NCBI RefSeq assembly: GCF_035222275.1
Contig: NC_085882.1
Coordinates: forward strand, 2,673,501 to 2,737,500
From: Podospora bellae-mahoneyi
Taxonomy: Eukaryota; Ascomycota; Sordariomycetes; Sordariales; Podosporaceae
Length of the DNA stretch: 64,000 nucleotides
Reading direction: 5' to 3'
Positions 35,329 through 46,340 of this stretch are shown here, in pieces. Below the pieces are notes generated by a model, which did not search any database, was not told the origin of the DNA, and saw nothing but the letters and a program-made list of their open reading frames with translations. How positions within the stretch are numbered: the first letter of the stretch is position 1; the number at the start of each line of letters is the position of its first letter. The translations under genes and the position numbers were made by a program.

Positions 35329-37427
35329 ATGGCTGTCGACGCTGACAAGGCCCACAACCGCTCCAACTCAACCACATCCAAAGCCTCGTACGCTCACCAT
35401 GACGATACAGGCACCGCTTCATCCCACCATGGCTCACCAGAGTCTCTCAAGCACCAACGCCTGGAAGCCTCCAGGAAGCTCGCAAACCCCCTCGCTGGTT
35501 TGAGCCATGAACGACTTTACCAGATGGGCGAGGAGTATGCCGTTAACGCCGGGCTGACCAGCGATGAGGACCTCCGCGCTTTCCGTCTCGGTGCAGTTAT
35601 CGCTAGCAACCAGACTGACTACAGCTCCATCCCGGAGCTTACCGATCGCGAGAGGGAAGTTCTGGAGCGTGAGACAACCCACAAGTGGTCCAACCCCCGG
35701 ATGCTTTACTGGGTCATTGCCATCTGCTCTCTCTGTGCCGCTGTTCAGGGCATGGATGAGACAGTTGTCAATGGCGCCCAGATCTTTTACAAGGAAGCCT
35801 TTGGAATCGCTGGGGACACCTGGTTAATTGGTCTCACTAACGGCGCTCCGTATTTGTGCTGTGCCATTGTTGGTTGCTGGGTGACTGAGCCTATGAATAA
35901 GAGGTTCGGAAGAAGAGGCACCATCTTCATCTCTTGTGCTATTTCGGCGTTGGCATGCTTCTGGCAGGCGTTTACGAACACCTGGTATCATATGTTTATC
36001 GCACGGTTTTTCTTGGGATTTGGTATTGGACCCAAGAGCGCAACTACACCGATTTTCGCCGCAGAGTGCTCTCCGCCAAGACTGAGAGGAGCCCTGGTCA
36101 TGGTGAGCACCCCCTTTTACCCCTGAGTCCTTGGCATCTTGTATCCACCTCTCGAGGCATCGCCTTCAACCAGTGAGCATATTGCTAACAAACCACAAAG
36201 CAATGGCAAATGTGGACGGCCTTCGGTATTATGATCGGTTACGTTGCGGACTTGGCCTTCTACCCTGTTCCTGACCGCGGCATCCCCCTGGGTCTCAACT
36301 GGCGGTTGATGATGGGTTCCGCCCTCATTCCAGCCGTCGTTGTCTGTTGTCTCGCCTACGTCTGCCCCGAGTCACCCAGATGGTATCTCACCAAGAACCG
36401 CCACAAGGATGCGTTTGCTTCGGTCTGTCAACTTCGCCATGAGAAAGTCCAGGCGGCCAGGGATCTGTTTTACACGCACACCCTGCTCAAGGCGGAAGAG
36501 CAGACCACGGCCAACATTGGAACACGCAACCGCATCAAGGAGGTCTTTACCATCCGACGCAACAGAAATGCCATGATTGCTTCGGAGATTGTCATGTTTA
36601 TGCAGCAATTCTGCGGTGTCAATGTCATTGCCTACTTTTCCAGTGAAATTTTCAGGGAGGCTGGGTATTCTGAGGTCGAGGCTCTGGCAGCAAGCTTGGG
36701 ATTCGGAGTCATCAACTTCCTGTTTGCTATACCAGCCTTTTACACCATCGACACGTACGGCCGGCGCAATTTACTGCTCACCACCTTCCCGCTGATGGCA
36801 CTATTCATGTTCTTCACTGGTTTCAGCTTCTGGATACCAGAAGACAGTCCAGCACACATCGGGTGTATCGCTTTGGGAATCTACCTTTTTGGCATCGTCT
36901 ACAGCCCCGGCGAGGGCCCGGTGCCATTTACCTATTCAGCAGAAGCATACCCGCTGTATATCCGCGCCATAGGGATGAGCTTCGCGACGGCAACGACGTG
37001 GTTCTTCAATTTTGTTCTGGCGCTTACGTGGCCGAGTTTACTGGAGGCGTTCAGGCCGCAGGGCGCTTTTAGCTGGTATGGGGGTTGGAATATTGTTGGG
37101 TTTTTCTTGGTGTTGTTTTTGGTGCCTGAGACGAAGGAGAAGACGTTGGAGGAGCTGGATAGGGTTTTTGATGTGGATTTGAGGAGAATGATGGCTTTTG
37201 GGGCGAGGCAGGCGGGGTGGTTTTGGGGGAGGTACGTGATGAGGCGGAAGGGGGGGAGGCAGCCGGTTCATCCGGGGGAGGAGGGGTTGGATGGGGATAG
37301 TGGGGAGGAGGGAGAGTTTTGGGGGAGAAGAAGGGGGTTGTTGGGGGGATGGATGGGGCGGGGAGGGTTTGATGCTGGATGGGAGGTGGGTGTTCGGGAT
37401 AATTACTGGGTTGGATTTACTAATTGA
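35329..37427 (+). CDS. MFS transporter of the sugar porter family
   Basis: Two exons (35329-36102 and 36201-37427), with a 98-nt intron ending gctaacaaaccacaaag, give 666 residues. A roughly 125-residue cytoplasmic N-terminus precedes 12 hydrophobic segments. Sugar-porter signatures include GMDETVVNGAQIFY in TM1, NKRFGRRGTIF after TM2, PESPRWYLTKNR (about 313) before the central loop, QQFCGVNVIAYFS in TM7, DTYGRRN after TM8 and a C-terminal VPETKEKTLEELD. The long soluble N-terminus and QFCGVN motif place it near fungal polyol/inositol-type carriers, but the substrate cannot be read from sequence. The C-terminal 70 residues are Gly/Arg/Trp-rich with G-rich codons. It lies 2.7 kb upstream of the isocyanide synthase in the same orientation. 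Confidence 0.9.
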
Positions 37428-40142
37428 TTAAGATTGTATGACTCTGGTTGTCAGGGACGTCTTATTGCCATCTAAGTCTGGGATCTGTGGTTAATTCATC
37501 TCTATATTTCTATCAAACCAACAGGTTCTCCGCAAGAAATTTCGGTTATAAACCTTCTTTTCACAAAGCCAACCATCTTCCTCGGAGAAGAGCTCTCATA
37601 GTCTTTACCCATAACAATGTCAGCATTAGCCGTCAACCCATTGTCAAGTATCGGTCAATATTTATTTCTGACCTTTCTCAGACATGAATGAAGCTAGTCA
37701 TTGGAAATATAACCCCATGGCTTGGAAAAAGACGGAAATAAGTTTGAACAATTAGACCGCCGAGACGGAGGTCAGACTACGGGCGTCTTTTGCCACGTAT
37801 TGAACAAATACCACCCTTGTCTTTCCTGCTTGCGAGAATCAGACAGCCACGATCCAGCCCACCGCAACCCACCAAGACAAATTCTCAGCATCAATATACC
37901 ACTACCCAACCCACGTTCCCTTTCTCGGGTAAGTGAGCTACATGCACTCTGCACCAACATCACCTCTCTTCTCCAGCTTCATCTATTTCATGTTGGCCGT
38001 GATGGCATTGTTGTTGTCGACCATGTTGGCTGGGCTGGCACATGATGCCTTCCTCCCAACCGTCCCAGAGATTACCCGGGAAAGGAGGAGGAGGGGCAGC
38101 AAGCGCAGTTAGCTGACCTCTTCCATCTACTGCGGGAGAGGCGGTAGCGGTGGTGAAATAGGTAAGGGTGGGTGGGGAGGCGGTGGTTTCACCTGCGAGC
38201 GCGGTTGGGTTTTGGGGCCTGGGGTGAGGTTTGGGGGGAAAGGTGGGTGAGTACGGGTGGTTTTGGGCTGTAGGGTGGGATCTTATTAGGTAGAGACTTG
38301 GAGGGATAGTTCGAAGATATTTGAGGTATATACAACCCCTTTTTTCTTTCTTTTCAGACAACTTCCTTTTACAGCTGGGAATCAAGGGTGGGGGTTAGGG
38401 TTGCGCATGGGGATGATGTCTTGGAATAGCTTCGGCGACTGCTCCTGGAGTGAATACCGGTGGCATGACTGTCACCAACAACACTACACCAGCGTAGTTA
38501 GACAGCTGACCGCTTGTGGATATCGTCGCAGGCAGGTGACGTGGCTATGGTGGTGTTGTTGGTGATGCACGTTAACACACACGGCCGCAACCCTGGTTGT
38601 CTGAGTCAGGGTTCTGTAAGGGGACACGGCGCAGGTACCAACCTAACCTATCAGTCAATCCAGAAGGACCAATCAGAAGTTTCCTTTTGCGCGCATATCC
38701 ATCCGGGTCACAGTGTTGAATTTGGTGTATAGATTCAATGAGGGCAGGTTGTAAGGCAAGGAGAAGGCGAGGTACGTATTTGATTTGCTTTGAAGGGTTT
38801 CGGCGAGGACCTATTTTGACCTACTTTGAAAGGTTTTATCAGTTTAAGCCTTTGCTGCGTGAAAGGGGTTTTCGGGCCCCAGGTCTGACCACTCCTAACG
38901 CGGGTACATTACCCGGAGGTAGGGGAAGATGTTCACTCGAGGCCCGACTACAGGTTATCAGCTGCCACATTTGGCTGACATTGCTCACCGAATTCCAACA
39001 ACAAGTGTTGTATAACAGTTGGGTAAAACTCTTTCACATGATAAACACAAGTTCTTGTCGTTGGTGAAGTCATCCCCCCCCCTAGGTATCCCGCCTGGAC
39101 AAGGCTGCGCCATCACTAATACTCGCCCAGCTAGTATATATCAACATTAGGGAGACAATAGTTGACAAACCGAGACATCCACGACAAAGTATAATTGGCC
39201 AGAGATCAACGAAGCACCGGCATTTGGCTTCTAGACCGTTGGTGATGAAAGAAAGGGGGTGCATTAGGTGAGTATTCACGTGACCATCTCCACCACCAAC
39301 TTTGGTTGCGAAGGGAGGTTCAAGAAAGACAGGCAGCTGTTTTCAGGCCTTGAAAGAAGCACGGCAGACTCGTATTCGGACTCTACCCACCTCAAGCAAG
39401 CTCGAAGCTGTGACGAGGTGGCAGAGCAGCTTAAGCTAGTAATTAAGGTAAGGGAGCTGTTGACTTGGTCATGGGGTAGGGCAAAATGGCCTGAGGGTTG
39501 GAGATAGGGGGCCCTTGGGAGTTTAGGCGGTGATGGTAGCGTCGCAGCTGCGATGTGCGAGTTGGGCTAGAGGTGGAAGAAGGTTGTCATGTTGGCATGT
39601 TTGATCAGAGGTTCGAGCTCACACAGCCTTCACATGCTGACCGAATCGAGTGGATTTTGGCCCCGTGCTATGGTCCGATATCGATTGACAAAGTAGTACA
39701 AGGAGACTAACTAAATTGGCAACTGAAGCCCGAACATATCCACGATATGGAGCAACCAGAATGGTGGCTCAACGTCCACCAAGGCACAGTGTATACTGTG
39801 ACACCCCGACAACCCCGCAAGTTCCCGTGTTGCCCAGTGATCCGGACCTGGCAAGGGAGGAGGCGAAGAGAGTCAAGATGTTTGCTATAAAGGAGGACTC
39901 GGGGGGGAAGCCACCTCGGCGATCGATGAAGAACAAGGGGGACATAGAAGTATAAGAATCAAAACAGTCTGGCTGTTCCGTGCCATCTGCTCTCGAGATT
40001 CAACCGGTTTTCAGCATTCACGGCATTGCTTTTCTCTTTGAGACTAGCCCCTACTCAACTGTCATTCAGTGCTCGTTGAGCTTTTGTTATCTGCTTCTTC
40101 TCACCCTTGCCCTGTGCTCTGGGTGTCTGAGTCCACTTCAAC
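37428..40142. other. 2.7 kb between transporter and isocyanide synthase
   Basis: No gene is recognised. A 79-codon frame at 39716-39955 begins at a non-ATG codon and has no family features. The stretch 38770-38840 (ttttgacctactttgaaagg) loosely recalls the 21-bp repeat units seen at 2.6 and 29.8 kb. The last 150 bp is the pyrimidine-rich leader of the isocyanide synthase. Confidence 0.45.
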
Positions 40143-42098
40143 ATGGCAAACACCTACGCCTTCAACATCACGGCTGGGTTTGACGAAGCTCTAGCTATGA
40201 AAGCGTCGGCTGTCCTCAAGGTCATCTACAAATACCGTCTCAGCAGATCGGGATTGGGATCTGAGACCTCGGATAGCCACGACATGTTCAAGTTCTTTGT
40301 TCTCATCTACGACCAGGTCCGGGCCAATCAGACCATCAAGATGTGTGTCCCCGCCTTTCCTTTCAAGTCCCCAAACGACAAGTGCAAGGTCCTCGGCCGT
40401 CTTCCCGATATGGCAGAGCAGTTTGCCCTAGCCCACTTGAACGGGCTGTGTGCCGCCATTGAGGACATCTACCCCCCAGGAGCAGAGCTGACCATTATCT
40501 CCGATGGGCTGGTATACAACGACCTCCTGGGCGTTCCCGACAAACATGTCTGGGCATATGGACAAGCACTCCGTGACCTCGCTGTCGAAAAGGGGTTCGG
40601 CAACAACATCAAGTTCTCTCGTCTCCAAGATCTTCTCCATGTGTTTCCCGGAAATGACCTGGATGAGATCACATACGTCGCCAATGCCACCGAGTTTCGC
40701 AGGGCGCTCCTCAACACCTTTGGCCGCCCTGACTTTGACGCCTCGGTTGAGATCTGCTGCAACGGGGACACTTGCATGACGTACCGCGGGTACATCAAGT
40801 TCCTCGAGACAGACCTCAGGCATGTCTATCCCTTGGGTTCGGACCGGTCAAAGTCAAAGTTCAAGAGGGGCACCGAGCACATCGCCAAAAACATGCTCAT
40901 GAGAGGCGACGCCTTTGCGAGGGCTGTTCGAGAACGCTTTCCCAACCATCTCCGTCTGTCTATTCACCCGAAGGGCTCAGTGTCCAACCCCAACCCCAAA
41001 ACCCAAACCAACACCAAGCTCCCCATCAGCCTCCTACCCAACACCACCCCCGGCACCACCCCCTGGCACTGCTGCCTAGGCCTCAAAGCAGACGGCACGA
41101 TCCTCTCCCTCCCCCGCTCCCAATTCGACTCTGACCCCTCCTTCGAACTCATACTCTCCCATTCCGGCCACGGGAGCTACTACCGCGAGAAATCACCCCT
41201 TTTCTGGGACTCCCCCCAAGTCTTCATCCAGCCCCTCTACCCCTGCGGCCTCCTCATCCAACCCCTCATCCCCAACTCCCTCTCCATCACCTCCATCCCC
41301 ATCCTCTCCATCCGCGCCCTAGCAGAGCACAACTCCCCCATCTGCCTCCGAGGCTTCAAACAAACCACCAATCGCGACCTCTTCATCCAAAAAGCCAAAG
41401 AAATGGGCACTACCCTCGGCTGGCCAGGCCGGTACGAAGTCATTATGTCCGTCAAAGACGTCGGGACAGAATTTGACGAGAAGGGGAACCCAGTTGTCTC
41501 TTCCCTATCGGCAGAGAAAATGGCGTTTCACTACGACGGTGTCTTCAAAACAACGCAAGATCTGGAGACGGGAAAGATAAGTTCTCTACCGCCGAGGTTT
41601 CAGATGTTTGTTGCCGTCACCCCTTCCCCTTCCAACACGGGCTTGACACTGTTCGCCGCGAGCAGGTTGCTGTTTCGATATCTGGAACAGAATTACAAGC
41701 ATGTTGTTAGCTTGGATGTCTTGAAAGAGTGCACCATGTCGCTGAACACGACTGCGTTCGGGGGGGTAAGCCTGTCGGGTCTGCCGCTGGTGGTGGAGCA
41801 CCCCACGACGAAACTGCCCTGTCTGAGGTATCACGAGCACTGGCCCGAGTCAAAGACAAAGTTTGGGCCGATGAATTGCAGACTGAAAATTTCGGAAAGG
41901 GGACAGGGAGGGATGGGGTTGACGGATGAGGTTGTGAGGGGCTTGTTGGGTGATTTGCTGTATGACAGGCGGGTGTGCTACCGGCACGCGTGGAGCAAGG
42001 GGGATGTGGTGGTGAGTGATGACTTTGCCATGATGCATACCCGGACTGAGTTTGTTAGTGGGGGTGGGAGGGAGTTGTGGAGGATTCACATTGACTGA
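40143..42098 (+). CDS. Isocyanide synthase fused to Fe(II)/2-oxoglutarate dioxygenase
   Basis: A single exon encodes 651 residues in two modules. Residues about 20-330 match the DIT1/PvcA isocyanide synthase family: KFFVLIYDQVRANQTIKMCV, PAFPFKSPNDKCKVLG, IISDGLVYNDLLGVPD and NHLRLSIHPKGS. These enzymes turn an amino-acid amine, usually of Tyr or Trp, into an isocyanide using ribulose-5-phosphate carbon. Residues about 400-651 are a TauD-like dioxygenase with the iron-binding His463-x-Asp465 (AFHYDGVFKTTQD), distal His632 (FAMMHTRTEF) and the 2-oxoglutarate Arg647 (RELWRIHID). The fused partner likely oxidises the isocyanide product, for example by desaturation and decarboxylation. The linker is Pro/Asn-rich with C-ending codons. 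No other metabolite gene adjoins it except possibly the upstream MFS carrier. Confidence 0.88.
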   Translation: MANTYAFNITAGFDEALAMKASAVLKVIYKYRLSRSGLGSETSDSHDMFKFFVLIYDQVRANQTIKMCVPAFPFKSPNDKCKVLGRLPDMAEQFALAHLNGLCAAIEDIYPPGAELTIISDGLVYNDLLGVPDKHVWAYGQALRDLAVEKGFGNNIKFSRLQDLLHVFPGNDLDEITYVANATEFRRALLNTFGRPDFDASVEICCNGDTCMTYRGYIKFLETDLRHVYPLGSDRSKSKFKRGTEHIAKNMLMRGDAFARAVRERFPNHLRLSIHPKGSVSNPNPKTQTNTKLPISLLPNTTPGTTPWHCCLGLKADGTILSLPRSQFDSDPSFELILSHSGHGSYYREKSPLFWDSPQVFIQPLYPCGLLIQPLIPNSLSITSIPILSIRALAEHNSPICLRGFKQTTNRDLFIQKAKEMGTTLGWPGRYEVIMSVKDVGTEFDEKGNPVVSSLSAEKMAFHYDGVFKTTQDLETGKISSLPPRFQMFVAVTPSPSNTGLTLFAASRLLFRYLEQNYKHVVSLDVLKECTMSLNTTAFGGVSLSGLPLVVEHPTTKLPCLRYHEHWPESKTKFGPMNCRLKISERGQGGMGLTDEVVRGLLGDLLYDRRVCYRHAWSKGDVVVSDDFAMMHTRTEFVSGGGRELWRIHID

Positions 42099-42198
42099 GA
42101 GAAAAGAGGCTGCTGTTCTTTCTGGGAAGGAAGGGATTTTGGATACTTCCCGTTTGGATATAATCGATATTTAAGCTCAAAAGTGCTACTGTAGAAAA

Positions 42199-42251
42199 AA
42201 ATGAAAAAAAAAAAAGAAATAAAAAAAATGAAAAAAAAATTGAAAACAAAA
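42199..42251 (+). repeat. A-rich tract
   Basis: A run of A interrupted by single G and T residues follows the isocyanide synthase by about 100 bp. It lies in the 280 bp between the convergent 3' ends of that gene and the acidic repeat gene. Confidence 0.8.
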
Positions 42252-42378
42252 AAACCCTCCAACCTGTTAAAATTTAATAATTGAGACTAGTCAACCCATA
42301 TAAACCCTAAAACTCCATAACTTACTTGGTAGGTAGGTACTCACAGGGTATCACATACAAAAAACTCTCTCCATAAAA

Positions 42379-44772
42379 TCACAACCCTTTCCCCTGCTCC
42401 CCCATACCAACCCCCCCCAAACTAGTCAACGTACTCTCTCCCTCCTCCTCCCCTTCCTCCACCTCCTCATTCACCACCCCCACCATCTCCCTCCTCCTCA
42501 ACCTCGTCCTCCTCTCCTCCCTCCCCCTCTTCCGCTCCCTCATCCTTTCCCTCACCACCCTCCAATCCTCCTTCCAGTTCTCAATACACCTAAACAGCTC
42601 CGGGTCCGTCTCGTCCGGGTCGACAAACTCCCCCACCAGCGTCTCCACCGCCCTCAGCTTCAGCCTCAAGTGCCTCAGCTCTGACTCGCTAGACGCAAGG
42701 TCATCCTCCAGATCGGAAAGCTCTTTTTCCAGATCCAAAATCCGTTCGGCAGCCGCCTCGGCGCGTTGGATGAGGAGGGTGTGGATGTGCTAAAAGATTA
42801 CATCGTCATCATCAGCATATATTCAAGACCCAAGGGCGAAAAGCGGGCATACATCAGTCTCCTCCCTCCTATTCTTCAACCTCTCCACCACGACCGCCAG
42901 ATCCCGTCGCAACTCGTCCGCCTCGGCGGCGATCCGCTCCGTCATTTCCGAGTGCGCCCGGGCGGCTTCCTTGGCTGCTTCGAGGGCTTTGTTTGTGGCT
43001 TCGGCTGCTGCGTCGAGTTCTGGTTGGGTTGGGGAGGAGATTGAAGTAGAGAAAATCTCGCTTGATTTGATCGGGGAGAGGACTGCTGACGGCAGGAGCC
43101 AGGGCGGTGGTGTGGTTGCGAGGGCGGGGGGGAGGATGAGGGAGCGGCGCAGTTGGGCGAGGGAGGCGGAGGGGGAGAGGGTGTCGGGCATTGATTCTAT
43201 GGACTGGTGGAGGTTGATGTTGCTGGTGTGGGTGGGGGATTGGTTGGGGTGTTCTTGGGCGGAGAAGTGGGCGGTGGTCTCCTGGGAGTGTTGGAGGGGT
43301 TCTAGTTCTGATGATAGCCTCCTAGATGTGTTTGGTTTCCTGGGCGAGGTGGCTGAGAGGGCTCTTTCCATTTCGTCTACTTTGGCATGTAAGATGTCGA
43401 TGGTGTCGAGGTCGGCTGTTGGATTTGAAGTTGCTAATCGGTGGAGCAAGCCTTCTAGGCGGTCGACCAGAATCGCTTTGCTGTTTTGGGTGATTTCATC
43501 GGTTGGTTGGTCGTGGTCGTAGATAAAACTCTGCTGCAGTCTGTCGGTTTCCCGTTCACACGGAAGATTTTGCCTCTCCATGACCTCGTCATTCGTATCG
43601 CCCTCGCTTTGGTCATCGCCTGCCTGATCCTGAAAAAGATCCAGCCTGTTCATTACTTCGTTGTTCGTGTCACCCTCACTATGATGATCGTGTTGTTGCT
43701 CCCAGATAAGGCCCTGCCTGTCCATGGAGTGCTGATTTGTGTCACCGTCACTTTGATCATCGCCTTCCTGATCCCTGAAAAGGTCCTGCCTGTTCATGAC
43801 CTGCTCGTTTGTCTCATCTTCACTGTCACCATGAGGTCGTGGGTTGTAAACAACGCTCTGCCTGTCCACAACCCGCTGCCCCTCCGTTTCACCCTCGCTT
43901 TCCTCGTCGGTTCCTTGGTCATAAGCAGGATTTTGCCCATCCCCAAATTCTTGGTCGTCCGACTCCTGCTTATCCCCATCTTCATATTCAGCTCCGTTCT
44001 CGCCTTCATCTTCTTCATCAACCTCATCCTCCTCATCAGTCCCATCCTCCTCCCCATCGTCGTCTTCATCCTCATCCTCATCATCAGCCTCTCTGTCATG
44101 GCTGAGAACCTGCCTGCTTTCTCCTCGTGGCTCATCCTTCTCACTCTCATCTTCAAATTTATGGCCGTAGATCTGACTCAATCTCATCATGATGTCTCGC
44201 TCACTCCTCTCAGGCCGCTGCTCTTCCTCGACTTCATGATCAACCCCTCGATCATAAATCAGACTTTGCCTATTCATAACCTCCCCCTCATCCCTCTCAT
44301 CCTCCTCATCCTCATCATCCGCATCATGAGTAATGCTCGTCTCCTCCTCAATAACCTCCTCATGATGGCCAGCCGACATCCAAGCAGGAACCTTTTGTTG
44401 CAGCGGCGATACCATCGGTGGACCAATCCCAAGATGACCAAGACCCAACCCAACAACACTACTGCTCAGCTGCAGCGGAGATGGCTGTGTTGGAGTCCGA
44501 AGATGAGAACCATGCATTGACCGGGAAGTAGATGGTGGGGAAGGTGTGAGAAGGGAGGGTGTTTTGGGTGGTCGGGGAGTGGTGGCGGGTGGTGGTGTGT
44601 GAGACAAGACATCATCATCGTGCCTACTGCTGTGAAAACTCGGATGATCCGAATCGTGGGCCAAATCGGTCTTGCTGAGGAGCAAAAAGGACAAAGCGGG
44701 GGAGGAAAACGGCGAAAGTGATGAAAGCGATGGTATGGGTTCCCACTCGTCCGTGTTTTCATCGCCCGACAT
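42379..44772 (-). CDS. Acidic repeat protein with coiled-coil C-terminus
   Basis: Two exons on the minus strand (44772-42853 and 42789-42379), with a 63-nt intron, give 776 residues. It has no recognised family. After a Ser/Pro-rich N-terminus, residues about 150-430 are extremely acidic and carry a degenerate 24-residue repeat with the core VMNRQDLF(x)DQ(x)GDDQS(E/D)GDTN. Three adjacent copies are clear and at least four looser ones (for example EVMNRQSLIYDRG and RVVDRQSVVYNP) lie upstream. Residues about 460-500 and 600-720 have Leu/Glu/Ala heptads predicting coiled coils (LDLEKELSDLEDDLASSESE). The C-terminus is Arg/Glu-rich. There is no signal peptide or membrane segment. A cytoskeletal, cell-end or septation scaffold is one possibility, but nothing in the sequence proves it. 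Confidence 0.7.
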
Positions 44773-46340
44773 GGTGCTGTCTTTGTTTACAAAAACGGGG
44801 TTATTATCACCAGGGCTTGTAAAGTCGTAACGTCGTTAGTTGGTAATGGAAACAGGTTGTCAAGACATTGGTGGTATTCAAAAACTGTCCTCCTCTGATT
44901 AACCGCGACAGTTGGATATGATGGATTCACATTGAGGGCGGCATTCACAGGTCGTTAGGTGATCATTTATGAGAGGTACACCCTACACCACACAGCAACA
45001 ACACCGATGTGGTGGTGAGTTGAGCCAAGCAAATCGTGAGGCTTCAAACGGCTGCCCCACTTTACTGCTTGAGCCAAGACCCGGCCAAGGTCAGCAGTCC
45101 AGGTGAGCAACCAAGGTGAACTCCCAAGGTGAGCTCGGTGTAACAGGGCAACCCTCTTCAGCTGATGAGGCTGCTGTCGCCCGGCAATCTTCCGCATGCC
45201 CGGGGATGCAGGACCTCTTCTACCGAGCCGTTCGAAATGCGACGGAACAGCGACATATCTCCGACCTGTCTGTCATCTGATGCCAGCTCATCAACAAGAC
45301 AGGAGGATCATCGGCTGTTCATCTTGTGAGATATCAACAGTTTGAGTGTATGCGCCATATTTGTCTGAAGTCTTTTGCGGGGTTGTTCTCCAAGTCATCT
45401 CCAATGCCTGAGTGCTGAGTCAAGATCATGATGTCAACTGGAGGTTGAATAACTGTAGATTAATCATTAGGTGCCAGACAGAACAGATATCCAGCAGGTA
45501 GCCGGTGAGGCACCGGCGGGAGCGACAGGAACGAGGCCCCAAGACAAAAACCGTTGCAGGGTCCCGAGATTCAGATATTGCAGAGAGAAATCGAGACATG
45601 CCAGATATATGTGATACAGACAAGACAAGTGATATCTATGGATTGTGAAGGGGAGCCAAGAAGGGGAAAACAGATGCCCCGCAGCGGACGGGAGCTTCGA
45701 TGTGGGGTACAGCAGCACAAATCCGGCTCTGCATCGTCACAGCGGTCCGTCATTATTCAGCTAGCGGGGCGCCACACAACCCATCGAGTCACCACCAAAA
45801 ACCCTGGAACGGCCTGTATCCCGGGAAAAGCACATGAACATCTGACACCCCTCCCGGTACCTACCTACCTTACCTCGTCTTCTTCCTACTCCTACTACAC
45901 CACTTACCACTTTCTCTACTCCTACTCCTGACTCTGTCTTGACTCCCGTCCTTGACAGGATTGTTCTTATCCGGCACTTGACTTGTCAACACAGATTGTT
46001 ATCTCCTACAGGCGGTTACATCACTGAACACCCACTGAAGCCACACTTCAACCGAAAAGCCTCCGGCACACCGGTGCGCTGCGTCATTGGGGAGACAGCC
46101 GGATCCGCTTGCCTTGCCTCGGCTGTAGCGAAGTCACAGAAGCCTCTCTTTCTCTGGGCCCCGGGCCCCCGTACCCGTACCGAGAAAGCCGTTGTTGCCC
46201 GCCTCGAGTCCACTCTTGTTGCGTCGTCTTTGCCTTGTGAGCGCCTCATGCTGCACCTGCACCACTACCACACAACACACCTCAGCCAGCCCAGCTAGAG
46301 ACATAGCACCACACCAATTGGTCCTCTCTGAGCCGCAGTC
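44773..46340. other. Divergent intergenic region
   Basis: This 1.57 kb lies between the starts of the acidic repeat gene (minus) and the pyruvate dehydrogenase kinase gene (plus). A 4-bp ACCT run (ctacctaccttacc) occurs near 45863. Short frames only; no gene recognised. Confidence 0.5.

Noticed and set aside
39716-39955. A 79-codon frame upstream of the isocyanide synthase that might be a cluster peptide
   Set aside because: It begins at a non-ATG codon, has no signal peptide or core-peptide features, and ends in basic low-complexity residues.
40113-40119. TGTGCTC, resembling a copper-regulator (Mac1-type) site, before the isocyanide synthase
   Set aside because: It lies only about 25 bp upstream of the start codon, inside the likely leader, and a single 7-mer match is expected by chance in a region this size.
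43486-44520. A 344-codon, very hydrophobic plus-strand frame that looks like a multi-TM protein
   Set aside because: It is the complement of the Asp/Glu-rich repeat gene. Acidic codons read backwards give Leu, Ile, Val and Phe codons, so the apparent membrane segments are an artefact.
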